The notes beneath the pieces were generated by a model. The model was given only the letters and a program-made list of their open reading frames with translations, made no database searches and was not told the DNA's origin. A stretch of DNA of 64,000 bases from the NCBI RefSeq assembly GCF_021869535.1, contig NW_026262712.1:63172100-63236099 (forward strand), in the 5' to 3' direction. Source of the DNA: Mytilus californianus. Taxonomy: Eukaryota; Mollusca; Bivalvia; Mytilida; Mytilidae. A program made the translations under genes and the position numbers. Positions 57,047-64,000 of this stretch are shown piece after piece. Position 1 is the first letter of the stretch, and each line of letters opens with the position of its first letter.

Positions 57047-59909
57047 CTAAACAAAAGATGGAAAATAAGGGTTAGTAACTAATTAGATTTGTTTTCATTT
57101 GGATCTAGAACTGAGATTGTCATCATCTATATCTATAACATAAAAGTACCTTTAAAAATGGTTAAGATACTCAAATTCCTGGGTTGCAATAATTATTGTT
57201 TGTACTGCGAAAAGCAATAAATGGTTATATTTAGTACTCATTATTTCAACTACATAGGAAATCTTTTATTCCGCCATCTAGAAAATTGGCAAAAATTTCA
57301 AAATGAGTACACAAATGGAGGTCCTTATCTTCAACAAATATTCACACAATCTACAAGATTTGAAGGCTTTAGGTTGAAAACTGCCTGTCTGACACACACC
57401 CCAAAGTCTGTTAATCCACCTGTCCAATATTCACCAAACTCCTGTCACCTAGCCATTATTAATTTCAAGAACCAGGTAAACATATTGATGTTAAATTCTG
57501 CAAAGTGATAAAAGATTAAAATCCACTGAATGATTAATCACCTCATCTTAATATTCATATATTCAAGATATTTACATATCTTAAGCATAAACTGCCATCA
57601 TAATTGTGTATATATATACATATATATATAGAAGTCTATAAAAATGACCAACCAGCAAATTTAATATGTACCAGATCATCTAGAATAGAAGATGTTGGGC
57701 AGACAAAAAAAAATATGAAAGTCTAAAGATTGGCACAACGGTAACTATATATATATCATACATGTCAAGTTTTGAACAACACAATTTGAGCTTTAGTCAA
57801 ACCAGGTTCTAAGAAATTGATAATAAATAACTATGTAATGTTGCCAATCAACATGGATATGAAACTGAAGGATGAAATTCATCAGCAGTATGGGCAAATC
57901 AATTTCCAATCACTATGATCACACGGTTTCTTGTTTCAACTGCTACATCTGTCAATTTATTCTAAAAAAGTTAAACAGAACTTTGGTCAATCAAAGAATT
58001 GTCATTTGGCAGAAAATTAAATAAAATATATACAGACTCCCTAAAACATTTTTTAAGTCTTCAGAAGTGTGTGATTGTATATGTGAGGAGTGTGTGAATG
58101 TATCCATGGGGTTTAAAAATAAGGATAACTATTGGTTGTTCAGTGTGAAGGTCAAATTTAACTGTATGGATCTACTGGCTGTGTGACTATGGAGCTAAAT
58201 TAAATGAGTTCCATTGCTTGAAACAGATAATTTATTTCTATTATATCATTACAAATTTGTCATCTACTTTAATTAAAAAGACATCATATAAACTAATCAA
58301 ACGGCAGGAGTCGTCAAGTCTCTAATGATGCAAAACTATATTTTGAAACATTTTAACCATATGGTTTGTTTAAGCAAATGCAAAATGTGTTAACTACTTA
58401 CGGTTAATCCCCTGTTTGTTTACTGTTGCTTTATAACACTTAACCCATAGTTTATATTTACTGCTGCTTTATAACACTTAACCCATAGTTTATATTGACT
58501 GCTGATTTAAAACTCTTAACCCATAGTTTATATTGACTGCTGCTTTATAACACTTAACCCATAGTTTATATTGACTGCTGCTTTAAAACTCTTAACCCAT
58601 AGTTTGTATTTACAGCTGCTTTATAACTACTAACCTATGGTTTATATTTACTGCATCTTTAAAACTGATTTGCAATAGTTTATATTTACTGCTGCTTTCA
58701 AAAAATATTGATCCATAAATTAAAATTACTCCTGCTTTAAAACTGTTAGCCAATAGTTTATTATTACCGCTGCTATAAAACTGTTATTATTATTGCTACT
58801 ATAAAATTGTTAATCCCTAAATTATATTACTGCTGTTTAAAAATGTTAACCAATAGTTTATATTTACCGCTGCTTTAAGTCTGTTAACCCATAGTTTTTA
58901 TTTAATGCTGCTTTAAAAGTGGTGAGCCTTATTTTTTTTATTAAACTGCTGTCAAAACTGTAAACTCAGTTTATATTTACTGCTGCTTTAAACTGTTAAT
59001 CCATAGTTTATATTTACTGATTCTTTAAGACTGGCTACCCATAGATTATATTTGCTGCTGTTATAAAACTGTTCATCCATACTTTATATTTACTGCTGCT
59101 ATAAAAGTGTTACTCCATAGTTTATTGTTACTGCTCTTTAAACCTGTTACCCAATAGTGTATATGTACTACTGCTTTAAAACTGTTAACCCATAGTTTTT
59201 ATGTAAGGGAGCTACCATTTGATTTTTATGGGGGGGGGGGCTAGGATGAAATTTGAAAAAAATAGGCAGGACAGGATTTTTGAGTAAAAAAAAAGGCAGG
59301 ATGAGATTATTTGCCAAAAAAAAAGGCAGGATGACAATTCATGTAAAAAAAAAGTCAGGATAAACTAAAAAAAAAAAGGCAGGACCGAATAGAGTGAAAA
59401 ATAAAAAGGCAGGACCGAATAGAGGGGAAAATAAATAGGCAAGACAAAATTTTTCATCCTAGCCCCCATAAAAATCAAATGGTAGCTCCCTAATGCTGTT
59501 TTAAAACTGATAACCCTTTCACTTAGTTTATAGTTACTGATGCTTTAAAACTGTTAACCCTATATTTAATTTACTGCTGCTTTAAAACTGCTAACCAATA
59601 GTTTATATCTACTGCTGCTATCAAAACCATTAAACAGAGTTTGAAATTTACTGTAAACAAAAAAAAAAATGTTTATACATAGTTTATTTTTTTAAAAAGT
59701 ACTGCTATAAAAACTGTTTACCCATAGCTTATATATCTATGCTTTAAATTTTTTATATTTATTAAAGCTTAAAAAACTGTCTATCCATAGTATATATTTA
59801 TGAATGCCTAAAAAATATCTCTGTGTATCCGTTATTTATATTCATTAATGCTTAAAAACTATTTATCCCTAATTTATATTTATCTTGGCAATAAACCAAT
59901 AGTTGATAG
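57047..59909. other. Spacer between E22 and E21
   Basis: The stretch 57047-58390 is AT-rich, with a short TA run near 57610. A frame at 57221-57508 has no domain. The remaining stretch is the 38-bp minisatellite with an inserted 284-bp element, listed separately. Confidence 0.55.
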
Positions 59910-59912
59910 TTA
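58395..59912. repeat. 38-bp minisatellite reaching the E22 stop codon
   Basis: The unit tttatatttactgctgctt + taaaactgttaacccatag (about 38 bp) recurs roughly 30 times with increasing divergence. The array ends at the E22 stop: the reverse complement of the unit contains CAGCAGTAA, and E22 itself ends CAG CAG TAA followed by CTATCAACTATTGG, matching the unit. A transposable element interrupts it at 59207-59490. Confidence 0.88.
59207..59490. mobile_element. 284-bp miniature inverted-repeat element with TAA target duplication
   Basis: The ends gggagctaccatttgatttt and aaaatcaaatggtagctccc are perfect inverted repeats; including the adjoining tatggggg/cccccata they reach about 28 bp. TAA flanks both sides (59204-59206 and 59491-59493). 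The interior is a run of aaaaaaggcaggatg-type units. A TAA duplication and GC-rich ends fit a PIF/Harbinger-type non-autonomous element; the superfamily is inference. Confidence 0.88.
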
Positions 59913-60427
59913 CTGCTGTCCATCACAGACCTTCATATGGTTATCAAGGGTACATTTATACTTGTAGCCTTTTCCACAAAGAACACATTTGAACATTTTA
60001 TCATCAGAATGAGAACGTTCGTGTATTTTTAAACGACTAGAACTTTCAAAGCATTTCCCACAAGTTTTACATTTGTAAAGAAGATCTTCTGATCCATGCA
60101 TTGTCTTGTTGTGATTTTTCAAACCAGGATAACTGGAGAATGTTTTCTGACAAATGTCACATTTAAACCTGTGAATGTTACTACAGTGAAATGTTAGTTC
60201 TTGTTTCTCTGAACAGGCAAAACTACAATAAGGACATTTCAATGGTCCTTTATATCTGGATGAATGTATTCTGTCCATGTGCCTTTGTAGATTAACTTCA
60301 GAATAAAACATTTCATTGCAGAATTTGCATGGGAACTTCAACTCTATCCAGCATCCTGCATTTCTGTCCCAATGTTCCACGATTTTATTTAATTCCGCAT
60401 CCTGATGTACAGCTGAAAGGTGTTTCC
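59910..60427 (-). CDS. E22: class D five-finger terminal exon ending in minisatellite sequence
   Basis: The acceptor cctttttcttgtctctacag precedes GGAAACACC, phase 1, giving 171 residues. The leader of about 30 residues (KHLSAVHQDAELNKI...) has no ATG. Fingers start CKFC, CPYC, CDIC, CKTC and CVLC. Finger 2 is CSFACSEKQELTFHC. Finger 4 is CFESSSRLKIHERSH and finger 5 GYKYKCTLDNHMKVC, a C2HC with three residues between His and Cys. The final Gln-Gln and stop coincide with the start of the downstream minisatellite unit. Confidence 0.9.
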
Positions 60428-61199
60428 CTGTAGAGACAAGAAAAAGGTATCAACAAATGTATATGTCATTATCAATAGGCTGTCCAAATATTTAGCCAAA
60501 AGAAAACTATCCATATTCAAAATTCCTGAACAAGTTAAGAAAACTTCCATGTAAAACCTGTTTTTTTCTGCCAACGTTCAACCTGAAAAGTTAACCAATG
60601 TGTAAAACTCAGAATTGTTTTAAACTGTTTTAAAGCAATGTACTGTGTTATGCCAACAATCTTTGCATCAGCAGTAGATTATTGAACAAGATGTCCAAAA
60701 CTTTCCTATGGTTATCCTCATTGTGTCAAGAAAGAATCTAAATCCCAAAAACTTCAATAATCTTTATTTATAATGCTACATATGTAAAAGACAAATGCTG
60801 GGCTCTTTTAAAATCATCTTCATTTACAAATATTCTATAAAACAAATTGTATTTTTTACAGTGACCTGGGGTGGAGGGGTTAGTTCTAAATCACGAGGTA
60901 TACAAATACAATATCATATTACAATACAAGATCCCAGACAAAACAACAAAACTTTATATGATTTGCCAAACATGGTTAATGCTTATTGCATTTTCTAAAA
61001 GAAACTTAAAAAATCAAAAGTTTTCAAAAGCTGGGACAAAACTCTGGAATAATAATTCTGAAATGTGTCATATTCATTTTCTACAAGCTACATATTTTAC
61101 ACAAGAACACTTTACTACAAAACTGCATAAATGAGTTCTGTAAACAAATAATTTAGTCTGAATACATATCCAAAAAATAGAAAGTCAATATACACAGTT
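60428..61199. other. Intron/spacer between E23 and E22
   Basis: 772 bp with no recognised feature. A minus-strand AATAAA near 60761 is a possible poly(A) signal of E23. The frames 60795-60998 and 60871-61134 show no domain. Confidence 0.5.
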
Positions 61200-61741
61200 C
61201 TATGGAGAATCTGACACAATTGTACACACATGATTATCTAAACTGTACTTATGTTTATAAGACCTTTTACACACAATACATGTGAAGTTACGACTTGAAG
61301 AATGAGACCTCTCATGTATTTTGAGACGACTGGCACATTCAAACTTTTTCCCACAAATTGCACATTTGACCAAGTCCTCCTCTAATCCATGATGAATTCT
61401 ATTGTGAGAGTAGAAGCCAGAGTGGGAAGAAAACGCTTTTTTACAAATCAAACAAACAAATTTATGCATTTGATCACAATGCTCCTTCAGGTCAGAAGGT
61501 GTTCTGCAAGTAAAGAGACAGTATGTACAGTTGGCAATGCCCATAACTTCGTTTTGGTGTACAGCACTCATATGTCTTTTAAGGAACACCATGGATCGAA
61601 AAGTCCCACTACAAACAGAACATTCATATGTCCGATTCAGTGCAGATATGTCTATGTCTTGTAGTTCTTCTGACTTCCTTAACATTTCAGAAGAGGATGC
61701 ATCGGTTTTAAATCTACCATCTTTATCGTCAGACTTATTGC
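61200..61741 (-). CDS. E23: class D five-finger terminal exon
   Basis: The acceptor ttcttttcttttatgcag precedes GCAATAAGTCTG, phase 1, giving 179 residues. The leader is about 40 residues, charged and Ser-rich (KSDDKDGRFKTDASSSEM). Fingers start CSVC, CTYC, CLIC, CAIC and CIVC. Finger 2 is CLFTCRTPSDLKEHC. Finger 4 is KFECASRLKIHERSH and finger 5 SYKHKYSLDNHVC with the HxC end, followed by TIVSDSP. The leader carries an ATG, but the fingers are in frame with the shared phase-1 junction as in all other exons. Confidence 0.92.
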
Positions 61742-62305
61742 CTGCATAAAAGAAAAGAAATCTAAGATCAAAACAATAATTCTTCAAGGTAATCAGAGCC
61801 ATACACACATATGCTCTGTTTAGTTATACTTGTAAATAATCAAACCAGGAAAACATGCATACAGATGATACAATCTTATGGTCGATTTAGACAATATATA
61901 AGATACTTGGAAATGAAAAAGAAACTAATATAACAGAGCGCCTTTAATCTTTCAGTATGTCATAAAGTTATTCAAGAAAGTAACAGGAGCAAAGTCTCAA
62001 TAGCTTTAAATGACAAAGAATTAAAAGAAATCAGTGCAAACAGTTCTTAAAGATGCTAAAATGTATTTATGTACTTAAAATTTGAATGAAGTAATAGGAC
62101 ATAGAGAGTTCTTTTCTCAGCTTGTTCCATATTGGCATACTTAAGCTTTTGAGACGAAATAATATATACTAACTGAATTTTAGAAGTCAGCAAAGCTTGA
62201 TTTATCAAATACGTACATATTCAGACACCTATCCTTCTTATTTGGAATACATGCTTTTCATTTGTTTGGCATTCATGAACCTTTCTGTTTCACATAATTG
62301 CAAAT

Positions 62306-63236
62306 GGAACTAGAGGCTTTAAAAAGCCTGTGTCGCTCAACTAGGTCTATGTGCACTTCAACAAAGGACACTCTCTAACATTGATGATAAGAATAGAATT
62401 CATGACAAAAATCTTTTTTGTTGATCTTGTATTGCTGATCATTTTTGTTATTTAAAGTTTCTATTTATCAATATTAATTTTTATCAAATCAGGCAAAATG
62501 CAAAAAAAATGATAAAAATTGTCATTAAAGGGCAATAACTCCAATAAGAATTCATTGGACAATTTCCTCCATATTGTCTTAATTGTAGATCTTGTCTTGC
62601 TGATTATTGTTGCTTATATAAGTTTCTATCTATCTATTATAATTTTTAAGATACCAGACAAAACTCAAAAATTGGTAAACATCGTCATCAAAGGGCAATA
62701 ACTTTAAAAGGAGTCAACTGACGATTTTGGCCATGATGGACTTATTGTAGATATTGTCTTGCTGATCATTTTTGCAATTTAAAGTTTCTCTGCATCTATT
62801 ATAGTTTTCAAGATGATACGCAAAAATGAAAAAAAATAAATAGTAAAATCTGTTATTTAAGGGCAACTAATCCTATAAGAAGTCCCCTGACAGTTTTGAC
62901 ATAGATGGACAATTGGTAAAGCTCAACATTCTGAAAATTTCTGCCCCTGTCAGATTTTCCCTTTTCACAACAGTTTTCAAAATAATTGACAAAACTTGCA
63001 TTTTACCCCTATGTTCTATTTTTAGCTATGTCTGCCCTCTTGGGTTGACAGTCAGGGGTCATCAGACACATTTTTTAAACTAGATACATCAATGATGATT
63101 GTGGCCAACTTTGGTTAAATTTTGTCCAATAGTTTCAAAGGAGAAGATTTTTGTAAAAGTTAACGTACGACAAAGACAGATGACAGATGCCAAGTGATGA
63201 GAAAGCTCACTTGGCCCTTTGGGCCAGGTGAGCTAA
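62306..63236 (+). mobile_element. Bivalve-type non-autonomous element with 3' hairpin
   Basis: It begins ggaactagaggctttaaaaa + gcctgtgtcgctca. It holds three or four diverged internal repeats of about 185 bp, each with 'aagggcaataact' and 'gtagat.ttgtcttgctgat.att'. It ends with a strong hairpin (63204-63234: agctcacttggccc, loop ttt, gggccaggtgagct) followed by AAAA. Terminal hairpins are a Helitron feature, but the usual CTRR placement is not clear. I recognise the hairpin end from bivalve sequences. Confidence 0.7.
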
Positions 63237-63639
63237 AAAATTAAATGTCATGTTGATTATGCTGTTTTAAGTTTAAATGGGTATAACACATGAATTCAAT
63301 TTTTTAATATGTTGAGTTATTAAAGTCCTCAGTTTATATTTAGTCTGGATACTTGTCATATAATCGAAACAAGATAGCAATGTGTCCAAGCTTTAAACCT
63401 GGCTTTAAAAATATCAATAACTTGCCATTCTTTTGTTATAAATTTTAACAAATTTACACTAGGCAAGTAAATTGAAACACAAACCATTTCCTCACAAGGT
63501 GAACTGACACATTATATTCTTAAAAGTTTTTCTTGTCTGTGGTGCTTCATTTTGAACTATAGATAGAAAAAAACTGCACAGAAACTGTCTTTTTTAAACT
63601 TTTTTTTCAATGAAGGAACTATAGCAAAGAGTCTAGATG

Positions 63640-63790
63640 GGGTTAACAGAATAGAGAATAATGACCCAAATCTACAGAAAAATAGACCAATAAAATAAAG
63701 AATAGAGAATAATCGGCAAAAAGTATAAAGAATAGATGAAAATTATCTAAAAATTCAAAAATACAGAAATGAAGGACTCCTTTTCCAGAC
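63640..63790 (+). repeat. R3 motif copy
   Basis: ggggttaacagaatagagaa + taatgac, ataaagaatagagaataatc, ending in gaaatgaaggactcc, parallel to the copy at 24724-24890, which ends gtaatgaaggacccc. Confidence 0.75.
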
Positions 63791-63826
63791 CCCCATAGTC
63801 ATAAAATTTGTATCAAGTCTAAATGC

Positions 63827-64000
63827 TTACTGGTCTATATTTCCAGTACAGTTATGACTAGCCAGACTATATTTATGCTTGTATGATTTGTTGCATTGTA
63901 GGCACTGATACATCCTGCTATCAGAATGAGACCTCTCGTGGATTATTAATCGTGCCTTCGACAACAGCTTCTTTCCACAAATTTTACATTCCAATAAGTC
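63827..64000 (-). CDS. E24: class D terminal exon, 3' end only
   Basis: The frame is open from the window edge to TAA at 63827-63829. It holds the last two fingers: CKICGKKLLSKARLIIHERSH and CLQCNKSYKHKYSLASHNC, the latter with the HxC end, then TGNIDQ. The preceding residues DLLE match the linker before finger 4 in E19-E23, so three more fingers and the splice acceptor should lie just beyond base 64000. Confidence 0.9.
   Translation of the reverse strand, partial: DLLECKICGKKLLSKARLIIHERSHSDSRMYQCLQCNKSYKHKYSLASHNCTGNIDQ

Larger units (their letters stand above)
61742..63826. other. Intron/spacer between E24 and E23
   Basis: It contains a non-autonomous element of about 930 bp at 62306-63236 and an R3 copy at 63640-63790. 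The stretch 61742-62300 shows nothing recognisable. Confidence 0.55.

Noticed and set aside
1..64000. A cluster of separate intronless zinc-finger genes
   Set aside because: The first fingers often precede any in-frame Met (E3, E12, E15, E21, E22), each visible 5' end coincides with a good 3' splice site, and the phase is the same in all. This fits exons better than single-exon genes.

Overview
The window is eukaryotic, AT-rich, and most likely from a bivalve mollusc, probably a marine mussel. The organism call rests on recognising several interspersed repeats that are abundant in mussel genomes, not on any species-diagnostic gene, so it is an inference.

The dominant content is one array on the minus strand: 24 separate coding blocks, 22 complete and one cut at each window edge, each encoding three to five C2H2-type zinc fingers. 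Every block whose 5' end is visible starts at a pyrimidine-rich ...AG 3' splice site. In all 23 of these the splice phase is the same: two bases complete a split codon, so the intron is phase 1. Each block then runs open through its fingers to its own stop codon. The blocks lack a shared initiator Met. In several of them the fingers begin well upstream of the first ATG. This is the layout expected of alternative 3'-terminal exons joined to common 5' exons, as in the arthropod lola and mod(mdg4) loci. The common exons would lie beyond base 64000 and are not visible, so a BTB or other N-terminal domain is only a prediction. I do not know of a described molluscan locus of this kind. Exons are numbered E1 to E24 by increasing coordinate, so transcription runs from E24 towards E1.

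The array is ordered in blocks of related exons. E2-E7 (1.8-23.0 kb) are class A, with four fingers and a Trp-containing first finger. E8-E11 (27.5-35.6 kb) are class B, with four fingers and, in most, a long linker. E12 (38.5 kb) has five fingers and resembles class D. E13-E17 (41.2-49.6 kb) are class C, whose first finger has CxC instead of CxxC spacing. E18-E24 (51.9-64 kb) are class D, with five fingers. A degenerate exon (39.2 kb) and a shorter finger relic (40.2 kb) sit between E12 and E13.

Several exon 3' ends are disturbed. A 928-bp solo-LTR-like insertion with a CTTG target duplication splits the last finger of E10. A 1.3-kb inverted-repeat element ends within about 10 bp of the E8 stop. 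Local duplications cover the stop regions of E12, E17 and E21, and a roughly 1.5-kb minisatellite appears to have grown out of the E22 stop-codon region. That minisatellite in turn carries a 284-bp element with a clean TAA target duplication. The spaces between exons hold dispersed repeats, a large higher-order tandem array at 12.8-15.8 kb, foldbacks and homopolymer runs. I see no convincing tRNA, rRNA, CRISPR or independent protein-coding gene outside the array.
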